A DNA stretch of 32,224 bases, from NCBI GenBank assembly GCA_937875295.1, contig CALLXS010000122.1, positions 1 to 32,224 on the forward strand, in the 5' to 3' direction. The notes below the pieces were generated by a model, which saw nothing but the letters and a program-made list of their open reading frames with translations, was not told the DNA's origin and did not search any database. Made by a program: the position numbers and the translations under genes. The stretch comes from an uncultured bacterium (GTDB lineage: Bacteria > Bacteroidota > Ignavibacteria > Kapaibacteriales > UBA2268). The stretch's first letter is position 1; each line of letters opens with the position of its first letter. Below are positions 1-8,482 of the stretch, piece after piece.

Positions 1-2
1 TG

Positions 3-104
3 ATCTATTTAAGGAAAGCAGAGATAGATCTTGAAGAATGGAACGATTTCGTGCTATGGGGAAGTTACGTCAAAGCACACCGATATTGGGCACAGTTTTG
101 CTGA
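3..104 (+). CDS. C-terminal end of an unrecognised protein (partial)
   Basis: An open frame enters from the left edge and ends with TGA at 102-104. Its 33 codons read like real protein: acidic, basic and aromatic residues are mixed (EEWNDF, GSYVKAHRYWAQFC at the end) and G/C is used at third positions, unlike the AT-rich genes from 730 onward. I do not recognise the family. Too little is visible to name a function, and the frame could be open by chance. Confidence 0.3.
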   Translation: MYLRKAEIDLEEWNDFVLWGSYVKAHRYWAQFC

Positions 105-729
105 GCGAAAACTGAACCCGTCAATTTATCATTTTCTCCAGGACTTCATGTGAAAAAAGAAACTCCATCAGCTTTGCAGACCTGACAAAGAGCATTTTGT
201 AGGGAAGGTTAGTTTTTCAGTTATTAACTTTTGTAACATTATATATATAATTATTAAATTTTTAGTTGTCAATTTATTGCTATTAAATTTTATTAGAAGT
301 CACGGAGGATTAAGGTACAAAGATGAAAGAAGAGTTGAATGCAAAAGTACACCTGCAAGATAAACAGGAATTCTGGACTCAATATGGGTTTAAAGGAATT
401 GCTGGCATCCAGGTGTTTTAAAACATCAATCGAATCTTTCGTGTCTTCCGTGGTTATAAATTAAGTTCAAGTACTTAGATGGCCCATCTTTAATGGAAGA
501 ATTATACCCCTATTTCCTTTATTCTGTGTTTTCCGCACTTTCGGTGGTTAACCTTTCAATTGAGATTGGGAAGAAATAGTGATCCTTAACTATAAAGTCG
601 ACTGGAACAATGATTCATAGCCCTGAGCTCTTCCCATCCGGGGCAAAACAAGCTCAGAGCCCTGAACTTTTCCTTTTCGTTCAGAAACTTAGCTCAATAT
701 CCTGAACTTTATTTCTTTCTTTAGTTTAG
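105..729. other. Non-coding stretch with degenerate repeats
   Basis: I see no gene here in any frame. The base composition is mixed: moderate GC at 105-215 and 560-710, AT-rich at 230-300. It holds two related short motifs (438-456 and 522-550, both ending in GTGGTTA) and a degenerate 40-base repeat (611-730). The stretch ends at an in-frame TAG (727-729), where the reading frame of the next gene opens without a start codon. Confidence 0.5.
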
Positions 730-730
730 T
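611..730. repeat. Three degenerate 40-base direct repeats
   Basis: Three units begin at 611, 651 and 691, exactly 40 bases apart. Units two and three share AGCTCA, four variable bases, then CCTGAACTTT; unit one has CATAGCCCTGAGCTC in the same register. The second half of each unit is poorly conserved. The last unit runs into the point where the truncated metallophosphoesterase frame opens. No coding frame explains the period. Confidence 0.5.
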
Positions 731-888
731 ATTTCTTTTTATATTTTATTATTTCTTTCAGAAATTTTATACGAAGAAATAATTATAATAAAGTATATTA
801 TAAAATTCTAATTATTCTCTCAGTCATTGGAATAATTTTAATTGCAGTTAGGTTTACTGATAGGTCTTATAATCCCAATTTACCTAAT

Positions 889-1869
889 TTGACTTGGTTA
901 TCATTTGCTTATATTTCTTTATGGTACTTACCTAAGTTAATAATTATTCCATTCTTTTTCATTAAAGATTTGTTTTTAACAATTATTCGTTTAATTCGCA
1001 AAAGAAAAAATGATTTTTTAAGATTAAATAAAAAATTAAATAAACGCTTACAAATTTTTGGATGGATTCTAGTTTTAATTCCATTTTTAATAGTTGCTAA
1101 AACTGAATTTTTTACTTCGCAAAAATTTATTGTCAAAGAAGTAAATATCACAAGCTCAGACTCTAACTTTAAAGATTTAAAGATTGTGCATATTTCTGAT
1201 ATTCATGCTGGATCATTGAGAAATAGCTCTAAGATGATAGAAGTTGCAGAAATAATTAATAAAAATTTGCCTGATTTTATTTTTATTTCTGGTGATTTTG
1301 TTAATAATGATCCAAATGAAATGCAAAACATTTCTGAAGGTATAAAAAAATTAAAATCAAAATATGGTATTTATGGCATCTTAGGGAATCATGACCATTA
1401 TATGACAGATGAAGAACTTGAAAAGCTAAAGCATTTCATTAAAAATACTGGAGTTGATTTGCTTATAAATGAAAATAGAAAAATCAAAGTAAATAATACA
1501 ACAGTAAATATTGTAGGAATTGATGACTTAAGTTTTGGGAATAATTATGGAGACGTTGATAAAGCTCTTAATGGCATTGATACAAGTTTTTATTCCATTA
1601 TGCTTGCTCATAATCCTAGAAATTGGAAAGAATATAATTTTATCAATAGAGGAATAAATCTGACTTTAAGTGGTCATTCTCATGGTGGGCAAGTAATGTT
1701 TGATCTGAAATTTATTAAAATAATTCCTGGGGAAATGGCTTATGATGAAAATATGGGTTTATATAAAGAAAAAGGAAAATATATTTATGTAAATCCTGGT
1801 TTAGGGACTACTGGACCACCTATCAGGATAGGAATTCCACCAGAGATTACAATAATAAATATTAAATAA
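889..1869 (+). CDS. Membrane-anchored metallophosphoesterase, start missing
   Basis: A calcineurin-like phosphoesterase of the YkuE/YaeI type. These are membrane-bound metal-dependent phosphohydrolases, some of which act on lipid-linked phosphates such as UDP-2,3-diacylglucosamine. Counted from the TTG at 889, the metal-site motifs are in order: HISDIH near 101-106, SGDFV near 134-138, GNHDH near 165-169 and SGHSHGG near 261-267. Hydrophobic helices precede the domain. TTG at 889 is unlikely to be the natural start. The frame stays open back to 730 and encodes another membrane helix (ILIILSVIGIILIAV) that fits the family, yet contains no ATG, GTG or TTG before a TAG at 727. The gene therefore looks 5'-truncated, with sequence of another character joined upstream. 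Fold confidence is high; substrate is unknown. Confidence 0.85.
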   Translation: MTWLSFAYISLWYLPKLIIIPFFFIKDLFLTIIRLIRKRKNDFLRLNKKLNKRLQIFGWILVLIPFLIVAKTEFFTSQKFIVKEVNITSSDSNFKDLKIVHISDIHAGSLRNSSKMIEVAEIINKNLPDFIFISGDFVNNDPNEMQNISEGIKKLKSKYGIYGILGNHDHYMTDEELEKLKHFIKNTGVDLLINENRKIKVNNTTVNIVGIDDLSFGNNYGDVDKALNGIDTSFYSIMLAHNPRNWKEYNFINRGINLTLSGHSHGGQVMFDLKFIKIIPGEMAYDENMGLYKEKGKYIYVNPGLGTTGPPIRIGIPPEITIINIK

Positions 1870-1887
1870 GTAAGTTTGTTAATTTCT

Positions 1888-2865
1888 CTAATTTAAAATT
1901 ATTTTATCTCCATTTTTTAATCCATTCATAACTTCTATGCTATCGTTTTTGATATTGCCCACAGTAATATTTCTTTTTTCAATTTTATTGTTTTCTAATA
2001 ATAACTTAACATAAGTATCATTTTCAATTTTAACCGCTGAAACTGGTAAATAAATTCTATTATTTTTAGTTTTGGTATCTATAAAAATAGTTAAAGAGTC
2101 TTTTATATTAATATCTTTTGTTTTATTAGGAAATATTATTTCATTTTCATAAAAATCGTCTTTTTTATTCACTTTTCTAAATTTTCCGAATTTTCCTTTT
2201 ATAATTTTATCGTTAATTCTAATTTCAGGTGTTATATCTTTAGAAATTAATTTATAACCAGTATCAGAAATATTTATTTTTGCTTTAATAGTATCAATTT
2301 TAGAGATTTTCAGCAATACTTGGCCTATTTCAATTGATTGTCCCTTTTTTACTGAAATTTCTGATATTACACAATTAAATGGAGCAGCTACAGCAGTTTT
2401 TGAAATAAAAGAATCGTACTTTTTCTTATTAATTAGAAATTGAGTTTCAATATTGATTAATTCTTGTTTGTTAATATCTTCATCTTCAAATTGTTTTTTA
2501 GCTTTTTCAAAATTATTTTTAGAATTTTTATAATCACTTATAATTTTATTATTTTCAGCAGTATTTGAAGATTGATATTCAAGAATAATTGAATTTTTAG
2601 CAACTGTATCCCATTGCTTGAAGTTAATTTTACTTATTCTATCATTTATTTTAGCACCGATTTCATGTTCTTCAATTCCAAAAGGGCTTACAATATATTG
2701 AAGAATTAAATTTGAATCAGAAAAGGTAACAGTGTAATAATTAATAGAGTCTTTTATTTGTTTGCTTGTACTATCAATTTGAATATTTGGTACATTAATT
2801 TCTTCTTTATTGTTGCATGAAATAGCAAACAATAAAATGAGAATACAAATAACTACTCTTTTCAT
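1888..2865 (-). CDS. RND-type efflux adaptor lipoprotein (HlyD/MFP family)
   Basis: A 325-residue periplasmic adaptor of the membrane-fusion-protein family, which links an inner-membrane pump to an outer-membrane channel. Residues 1-17 form a lipoprotein signal ending in the lipobox-like AISC. A split biotinyl-lipoyl-like domain surrounds a coiled-coil hairpin (about 105-155, rich in K, E, N and Q). The second lipoyl half follows (VAAPFNCVISEISVKKGQSIEIGQ), then a beta-barrel and a membrane-proximal domain with the typical ending of MNGLKNGDKIILN. No pump or channel gene is adjacent, so it is an orphan adaptor; its partner must lie elsewhere. It is convergent with the phosphoesterase gene, 18 bases away, and lies 26 bases downstream of the next minus-strand gene, so the two may be co-transcribed. 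Confidence 0.75.
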   Translation of the reverse strand: MKRVVICILILLFAISCNNKEEINVPNIQIDSTSKQIKDSINYYTVTFSDSNLILQYIVSPFGIEEHEIGAKINDRISKINFKQWDTVAKNSIILEYQSSNTAENNKIISDYKNSKNNFEKAKKQFEDEDINKQELINIETQFLINKKKYDSFISKTAVAAPFNCVISEISVKKGQSIEIGQVLLKISKIDTIKAKINISDTGYKLISKDITPEIRINDKIIKGKFGKFRKVNKKDDFYENEIIFPNKTKDINIKDSLTIFIDTKTKNNRIYLPVSAVKIENDTYVKLLLENNKIEKRNITVGNIKNDSIEVMNGLKNGDKIILN

Positions 2866-2891
2866 TTTTTTAAAATGAGTTAAATTATAAA

Positions 2892-3680
2892 TTATAAACG
2901 TGAAATTCTATTTATTTCAGCTTTTAGAGTTACTACATTGCTTGAATTAGAATCAGTTTGAGTATTCTTTTTTGATTTACTCTTTTTCTTTGAAGTTTTC
3001 TTTTTAGTAGAGGTTGTATAATCTTTCTCTAATGTATAGCTAAATTCTTTGACTTTCAAGGAAGTAAGAACATCTCGTATATTACTTTCTCTTTGCTCTA
3101 AGAACTTTTCGAGTGAAGGATTAATAGAAGAAGTTTTTTTCTTTGTTTTTTTTGTAGGTTTGAAATAAGTATCAGCACTGCTTATTTTGATATTTACTCT
3201 TACTTTATCATTGACAAGTAGGAAATTTTTCAATTTTAGTAATTGTTTCAATCCATCAGAATTAACAACATTTGAATTTGGAGAGAATGCGTTAATGGAA
3301 AAGATTTCGGAATTGAGTGATAATTTTTTAAGTTCATAATTTTGCTTTATTTCAGTGTAGTTTGTTTTATTTCGTAAACTTAAAATTATATTTTCATCTT
3401 GTAGGAAATAATTTTGAGTAGAAATTTGATAATCATGACCTAATTTTAAAATACATTGAAATTGTCCATTTATTTCGCTTCTAGATTTTGTTGTGTTGCC
3501 TAATTCATCAATAAAGCAAATTACAGTTTGTACTGGTTCTTTGCTTCCATTTTCATAGAGCATACCTGTAATTAAAGCTACATTTTGATTTTGTGCAATT
3601 GTATTTGTTTGATAAAAAGTAACAATTGCAAATAACAAAAGAATATATTTAGCAAATGAAAATTTATTAGATTTATGCAT
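2892..3680 (-). CDS. Exported protein with a regulatory-like beta domain and weak OmpA-like domain
   Basis: A 262-residue exported protein. Residues 1-29 are a signal peptide (hydrophobic core YILLLFAIVTF, cleavage after TIAQ). Residues about 33-110 resemble a carboxypeptidase-regulatory-like beta sandwich (LITGMLYENGSKEPV). Residues about 127-220 look like a diverged OmpA C-terminal peptidoglycan-binding domain: FSPNSNVVNSDGLKQL, a DKVRVNIKISSADT strand and the QRESNIRDVL helix. Two lysine-rich stretches (174-182 and 224-238) interrupt it and could contact anionic polymers. A GAGGT Shine-Dalgarno (3688-3692) supports this start. It is the first gene of a possible two-gene operon with the adaptor lipoprotein. 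The OmpA assignment is tentative. Confidence 0.6.
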   Translation of the reverse strand: MHKSNKFSFAKYILLLFAIVTFYQTNTIAQNQNVALITGMLYENGSKEPVQTVICFIDELGNTTKSRSEINGQFQCILKLGHDYQISTQNYFLQDENIILSLRNKTNYTEIKQNYELKKLSLNSEIFSINAFSPNSNVVNSDGLKQLLKLKNFLLVNDKVRVNIKISSADTYFKPTKKTKKKTSSINPSLEKFLEQRESNIRDVLTSLKVKEFSYTLEKDYTTSTKKKTSKKKSKSKKNTQTDSNSSNVVTLKAEINRISRL

Positions 3681-3808
3681 TTTTTTTACCTCATTTAATA
3701 ATATTTATTTACATATAAATTTAAAGTACGCAAATTAGCAATATTTTAATTATTTTTATATACTTATTTTTAGGTATTTTGTTCCATAAAATTATTACTC
3801 TATAATTA

Positions 3809-4930
3809 ATGAATATTTCATATTTGTCAACATTTTATCCTTTTCGTGGAGGAATTTCACAATTTAATGCTTTATTATATAATGAATTAAGCAAAACAAA
3901 TCAAGTCAAGGCATTTACTTTTAAAAGACAATATCCTGAAATACTATTTCCAGGTAAAAGTCAAATGGTGCAAAATTATGATAAAACAATAAAAATTAAT
4001 TCAAATAGAATTTTAGATTCTATTAATCCAATTTCATATTATAAAACTGCTAAAGAAATTAATATATTTAATCCAAAATTAAATTTAATGAAATTTTGGA
4101 TGCCATTTTTCGCACCCTCTTTGGGCAAAACAGCAAGATTGCTTAAAAAAAATGGTACAAAAAATATTACAATTTTAGACAATGTCATACCTCATGAGGG
4201 CAGAATAGGGGATTTGTCGTTAATAAAATATTTTATTAATAGCAATGATGCCTTCATCGTTATGAGTAATTCAGTAAAAAATGATTTATTGAAAATATCA
4301 CCAAATGCAAAATATAAATTCCTAGAGCATCCAATTTATAACCAATTTTCAGATAAAATTAACAAAGATATTGCATTGCAGAAATTAGAACTTGATACTT
4401 CAAAAAAGTATATTTTATTTTTTGGATTTATTAGGAAATATAAAGGTTTGGATTTACTTATTAAAGCAATGAAGTTTCTACCAAATGATATTGAATTAAT
4501 CGTAGCTGGGGAAGTATATGGTAAGTTTGATGAATATCAAAAATTAATTGAGGACGAAAATTTAATTAAAAGAATACATTTATTTACAAATTATATAGCT
4601 GATAATGAAGTCTCAATTTACTTTTCCGCTTCAGATGCTTGTGTGCTTCCTTACCGGTCTGCTACTCAAAGTGGAATAACCGGAATTGCCTATAATTTTG
4701 ATGTGCCATTAATTGCTACAGATACCGGTAGTTTGAAAGAAGTAATAGAGCCATATAATTGCGGTGAGATTATTCAGGAAATATCTCCGGAAAGTATTGC
4801 TGATAGTATTTTAAAATTTTATTGTAAAGATGCTAATTCCTTTAAAACAGGTATTCAGAAATATAAAGATATTGCAAATTGGTCATTTTTTGCAAAAGGA
4901 ATATTAGATTTATATAATGAGATTATTTAA
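3809..4930 (+). CDS. Glycosyltransferase family 4 (GT-B fold)
   Basis: A 373-residue retaining GT-B glycosyltransferase, cytosolic or membrane-associated, likely adding a sugar to a lipid-linked glycan. The N-terminal domain opens with YLSTFYPFRGGISQF, the usual glycine loop near the acceptor site. The C-terminal nucleotide-sugar domain begins at KKYILFFGFIRKYKGLDLL (about 196-214). It carries the family's donor-site region SDACVLPYRSATQSGITGIA and ATDTGSLKEVI (about 271-310), though the usual EX7E motif is only partly kept. It stands alone on the plus strand, diverging from the OmpA-like gene and converging on mazG. Donor and acceptor cannot be told from sequence. Confidence 0.8.
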   Translation: MNISYLSTFYPFRGGISQFNALLYNELSKTNQVKAFTFKRQYPEILFPGKSQMVQNYDKTIKINSNRILDSINPISYYKTAKEINIFNPKLNLMKFWMPFFAPSLGKTARLLKKNGTKNITILDNVIPHEGRIGDLSLIKYFINSNDAFIVMSNSVKNDLLKISPNAKYKFLEHPIYNQFSDKINKDIALQKLELDTSKKYILFFGFIRKYKGLDLLIKAMKFLPNDIELIVAGEVYGKFDEYQKLIEDENLIKRIHLFTNYIADNEVSIYFSASDACVLPYRSATQSGITGIAYNFDVPLIATDTGSLKEVIEPYNCGEIIQEISPESIADSILKFYCKDANSFKTGIQKYKDIANWSFFAKGILDLYNEII

Positions 4931-4951
4931 AGGAACTCTTAAATTCCTTTA
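4928..4951. terminator. Possible shared hairpin between convergent gene ends
   Basis: An 8-base perfect inverted repeat (TAAAGGAA / TTCCTTTA) with an 8-base loop spans the stop codons of the glycosyltransferase (plus) and mazG (minus). The stem is AT-rich and no U-tract follows, so it is a weak candidate for a two-way terminator. Confidence 0.3.
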
Positions 4952-5745
4952 GATTTAGCTTCGTCCCATAATTTATCCATTTCTTCGAGTGACATTGAAT
5001 TTAGGTCTTTATTTAATTCTTTAGCTTTTAATTCAATATATTTAAATCTATTTGTAAACTTATTATTTGTTTTCATTAATGAATCTTCTGCAACAATACC
5101 TAAATGCCGAGATAAATTGACTAATGCAAAAATAAAATCACCAAATTCGTTTGATGTTTTTTCTTTGTCATTATTTTCTATCTCTGTTTTTAATTCTTCT
5201 AATTCTTCATATACTTTGTTCCAAACATCTTTTTCATTATTCCAATCGAAGCCAATTCTTGATGCTTTATGCTGTATTCTTTCAGCTCTTAGAAGTGAAG
5301 GCATTGATTTTGGTACTCCGTCTAATACAGAAATTTGTCCTTCTTTTGTCTTTTTAATTTTTTCCCAATTTCGAGTAACATCAGATTCGTTATCTATTTC
5401 AACATCAGCGAAAACATGTGGATGACGAATAATCATTTTATGAGCATTTGATTTTATCACATCGAGCATATTAAAATATCCATTTTCTTCGGCGATTATA
5501 CTATGCATTACAATATGTAATAATAAATCTCCTAATTCTTTAGCTGCATCAGTATATTTTTTATTATGAATTGCCTCTATAAATTCATAGGTTTCCTCTA
5601 TCATAAGAGGAGCAATTGATTCAATAGTTTGTTCTTTATCCCAAGGACAATTTTCCCTTAATATTTTTACAATTTGATAATATTGAATAAAAACATCTGA
5701 TAAAGATTCAGGATTTTCTAATTTAGGTATTTCGATATTCGGCAT
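4939..5745 (-). CDS. mazG: Nucleoside triphosphate pyrophosphohydrolase MazG
   Basis: A house-cleaning enzyme that hydrolyses (d)NTPs, including non-canonical ones, to monophosphate and pyrophosphate. At 268 residues it matches full-length bacterial MazG (about 263 in E. coli) with two tandem all-alpha domains. The first has the Mg-binding signature: EETYE at 50-54 and ELGDLL with E70 and D73. CPWDKEQT at 33-40 is a family hallmark. The second domain (about 150-268) contains RIGFDWNNEKDVWNKVYEELEELKTEI and NEFGDFIFALVNLSRHL. It starts 9 bases after the upstream glycosyltransferase stop on the same strand and is probably the last gene of the 10471-4939 minus-strand run. Confidence 0.93.
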   Translation of the reverse strand: MPNIEIPKLENPESLSDVFIQYYQIVKILRENCPWDKEQTIESIAPLMIEETYEFIEAIHNKKYTDAAKELGDLLLHIVMHSIIAEENGYFNMLDVIKSNAHKMIIRHPHVFADVEIDNESDVTRNWEKIKKTKEGQISVLDGVPKSMPSLLRAERIQHKASRIGFDWNNEKDVWNKVYEELEELKTEIENNDKEKTSNEFGDFIFALVNLSRHLGIVAEDSLMKTNNKFTNRFKYIELKAKELNKDLNSMSLEEMDKLWDEAKSKGI

Positions 5746-5754
5746 TTTGTTTAT

Positions 5755-6633
5755 TTAATTTTCTGATTTGTAAAAATATCCATTAAAGAATGATTTAATT
5801 GTAGTTTTGTAATCGTCAATAGATTTGCTTCTGTAAAGCCATTTTAAGAAATATGCAAATGGTCTTAACAATCTAACTATTAATTTCCCATGTAATACAT
5901 CAATAGCAATTATATTTCTTATAATGTATTTATGTTTCCAATTAAATACATTACTGTCGATATAATTAAGTTTTCTTTGCATTTTTGCGTTTGTATTTAC
6001 TAAAATATTAGCTCCAGCTTTTTTAGCACGAATAAAATATTCAGTATCATCACCATATATAAAAAATTTCTTTTCTGGGAAGCCAATTTTTTCAATAATA
6101 TTTCTATGAATAATAGGTCCTTCAAACGTTATTCCATTTGCTTTAATATATTGATTAGCTAAATCTTCTTTTTTGACAATTCCGTTCCATAAGCTTTTAA
6201 ATGGGTTTGATAAATTAAAATCAATGCAGTCATTTAAAAAAGCATCTCCATTTGGTAAATATCTTAGAGGAGTTCGAATAGTATTAATATCAAAATCTTT
6301 GATTAATTCTTCTAAACAATTTAATTCGGGAATTACATCATCGTCCATAGTCCAAATCCAATCGTAACCAGACTCGAATGCAGCTTTAAATCCAGTATAT
6401 TGACCACCGGAGCTGCCTGTATTTGGTTGAGTAATGACTTTTAAATCATCTTGCGAATCTAACCATTCTTGAGTGCCATCAGTTCCAGAATTATGAATAA
6501 CAAATATTTTATCAACTTTATAAGTTTGATTTTTAAGTGAATGAATTACTTCCTTTAAGAATTCTAATCTATTAAAAGTAATTACAATTACTGCGATTTT
6601 ACCTTGCATTATATTTTTTGCATTAATATCCAT
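5755..6633 (-). CDS. Glycosyltransferase family 2 (galactofuranosyl/rhamnosyl-type)
   Basis: A 292-residue inverting GT-A glycosyltransferase. The donor fold starts at VIVITFNRLEFLKEVI (about 14-29) and continues through HNSGTDGTQEWL. The metal-binding motif is WTMDDDV (about 93-99). GDDTEYFIRAKKAG (about 194-207) matches the acceptor and catalytic-base region of rhamnosyl and galactofuranosyl transferases. It probably extends an O-antigen-like or other surface glycan on the cytosolic side. It sits between a GT4 gene and mazG on the same strand with short gaps. No strong Shine-Dalgarno is visible; a second ATG eight codons in (MQGKIAV) is an alternative start. The sugar is not determined. Confidence 0.8.
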   Translation of the reverse strand: MDINAKNIMQGKIAVIVITFNRLEFLKEVIHSLKNQTYKVDKIFVIHNSGTDGTQEWLDSQDDLKVITQPNTGSSGGQYTGFKAAFESGYDWIWTMDDDVIPELNCLEELIKDFDINTIRTPLRYLPNGDAFLNDCIDFNLSNPFKSLWNGIVKKEDLANQYIKANGITFEGPIIHRNIIEKIGFPEKKFFIYGDDTEYFIRAKKAGANILVNTNAKMQRKLNYIDSNVFNWKHKYIIRNIIAIDVLHGKLIVRLLRPFAYFLKWLYRSKSIDDYKTTIKSFFNGYFYKSEN

Positions 6634-6659
6634 TTTTTACTTTTAATAGAATTCAAATA

Positions 6660-7820
6660 TTAATTATATTTTTGAATAAAATTTAATAATACTTCTTCAT
6701 CGACAGACCAGTTATATTTTTCTTTGAAAGCTTTAAGAGCATTATCACTCATTTTTTTCGAATAATTTTCAATAATTTTTGAAATTGCATTTTTGCACAT
6801 TTCCGGAGTGCTACAATCATGATAAATACCGCAATTGTATTCCTTAAGTATTCTCTTCATTGGTATTACATCAGAACATAATACAGGTTTGCCCATTGCA
6901 AAATAATCGAATAATTTATTTGAAATAGTGGTATTTATAAATTCATCATTTATGTATGGCAATATTCCTATGTCACCTTGATTAATAAATTTACATAGAT
7001 CTTGATGATTATAATTACCAAAGAATTGAATGTTATCTTTATTTTTTAATTTAGTAGTAATGGTTTTCAAATTATCCAACTCTGTACCACTTCCATAAAT
7101 CTGTAATTTATAATTAATTGAAGAATCTTGACAATACAAATCAAATCCAAGAATAAAATTCTCTAAATTTCTTTCTTTAGAAATATAGCCCATATAATTA
7201 AATATTAAAGGTGAATTATTGAAAATTGGTTCTTCGTTAAACCAGCTTGAAATAGGGGTATTATGTACTATTGAGAGATTATTTTCATTATAATTATATT
7301 TTTGGATTATGCGATCTTGATTTTCTTTACACACAGTAATCACTCCGTTGGAATTATTTACAGCATGCTTTTCGAGTTTGTGTATTAATTTTAAATTATT
7401 AATAAGAAATCTTCTAAATGGTGTTTTAGTGTATTTTTTGAAATTGACAACTGCTGCTGCGTAATTCTCTGCCATATCGATAATAATAGGAATATTAAGT
7501 TTTCTTGTGATAGGAGAGACCTCAGTCATCAAGAAAAATTCTCTGTTAATTATCAAGTCAGGCTTTATTTGAGTGATTTTGTCCTTTAAGAACTTTTTCC
7601 AAAATGGGTTATATGGAATAGGAATATACTTTTTAAGATTATCATTATATCCATTGCGAATAATCTTAATTTTATTAATTATTTCTTCAGAATTATTCTC
7701 ATAATTCCAAAGGCATAAAATGGTAACCTCGTAACCATTATTTATTAAAGATTCGCAAATTTTTTGAATCCGAATCTCAAATGGATAAGGTCCTTTCCAT
7801 ATATAAACAATTTTTTTCAA
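6660..7820 (-). CDS. Glycosyltransferase family 4 (GT-B fold)
   Basis: A 386-residue GT-B glycosyltransferase. The N-terminal half has the acceptor domain (YIWKGPYPFEIRIQKICESL, about 5-24). The C-terminal donor domain follows from about 205, with PLIFNYMGYISKERNLENFI and the GDIGILPYINDEFINTTISNKLFDYFAMGKPVLCSD region, whose S/T-N-K-L-F-D-Y-F pattern is typical of nucleotide-sugar sites in GT4. The gene overlaps the upstream dedA stop by 4 bases, which points to translational coupling. It likely acts on the same glycan as the GT2 gene 26 bases downstream. Substrates are unknown. Confidence 0.8.
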   Translation of the reverse strand: MKKIVYIWKGPYPFEIRIQKICESLINNGYEVTILCLWNYENNSEEIINKIKIIRNGYNDNLKKYIPIPYNPFWKKFLKDKITQIKPDLIINREFFLMTEVSPITRKLNIPIIIDMAENYAAAVVNFKKYTKTPFRRFLINNLKLIHKLEKHAVNNSNGVITVCKENQDRIIQKYNYNENNLSIVHNTPISSWFNEEPIFNNSPLIFNYMGYISKERNLENFILGFDLYCQDSSINYKLQIYGSGTELDNLKTITTKLKNKDNIQFFGNYNHQDLCKFINQGDIGILPYINDEFINTTISNKLFDYFAMGKPVLCSDVIPMKRILKEYNCGIYHDCSTPEMCKNAISKIIENYSKKMSDNALKAFKEKYNWSVDEEVLLNFIQKYN

Positions 7821-8473
7821 TTTGCAGTTTCTTTTTTCTTTTTGTTTTTTTCTCTTATAAATTCGATAATTGCAGGCATTAAAGAAATTAAAACAATGGT
7901 AATTATTGCAATGCTAAAATTGTTTTTTATAAATGGAATAGTTCCAAAGAAATAACCTGCATAAACCAATCCTGCTGTCCAAAGCAATGCTCCAAGTAGA
8001 TTATAAGTAATAAATTTACCATAATGCATTTTCCCAATACCGGCTACAAAAGGAGCAAATGTACGAACAATTGGTACAAATCTAGCAATAATAATAGTCT
8101 TAGCTCCATATTTTTCATAAAAATTGTGAGCTTTTTCTAAATATTCTATTTTTAGGAATTTATAATGCCCTGTAAAAACTTTTGGACCTAAAAATTTCCC
8201 AATAGAATAATTTGCAGTATCACCTAATACTGCTGCAACAAATAGTACGACAAATAAAATATGTACATCTAAAGCACCAATTGCAGCAAATGTACCTGCT
8301 GCGAATAGGAGTGAATCTCCGGGAAGGAATGGAGTAACAACTAAACCCGTTTCGCAGAAAATTACTAAAAACAATATTATATAAGTAGCAGTGCCATAAT
8401 TTCTTATAATTTCACCTAAATATTTATCTAAGTGTAGAAAAATATCGACTAATTGATTTATTCCAAATTCCAT
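7817..8473 (-). CDS. DedA-family membrane protein (VTT domain)
   Basis: A 218-residue polytopic membrane protein of the DedA/SNARE-associated family. Bacterial members are implicated in lipid-carrier recycling (undecaprenyl phosphate or phosphatidylethanolamine flipping) and envelope integrity. Family hallmarks are FCETGLVVTPFLPGDSLLF (about 40-58), LGDTANYSIGKFLG, the amphipathic ARFVPIVRTFAPFVAGIGKM with its conserved arginines (about 130-149), and the final NLLGALLWTAGLVYAGYF. A lysine-rich cytosolic tail ends the protein. It is set between glycosyltransferase genes and overlaps the downstream one, which fits a role in recycling lipid carrier for glycan export. That role is inferred from context and family. 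Confidence 0.88.
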   Translation of the reverse strand: MEFGINQLVDIFLHLDKYLGEIIRNYGTATYIILFLVIFCETGLVVTPFLPGDSLLFAAGTFAAIGALDVHILFVVLFVAAVLGDTANYSIGKFLGPKVFTGHYKFLKIEYLEKAHNFYEKYGAKTIIIARFVPIVRTFAPFVAGIGKMHYGKFITYNLLGALLWTAGLVYAGYFFGTIPFIKNNFSIAIITIVLISLMPAIIEFIREKNKKKKETAN

Positions 8474-8482
8474 TTTATATTT

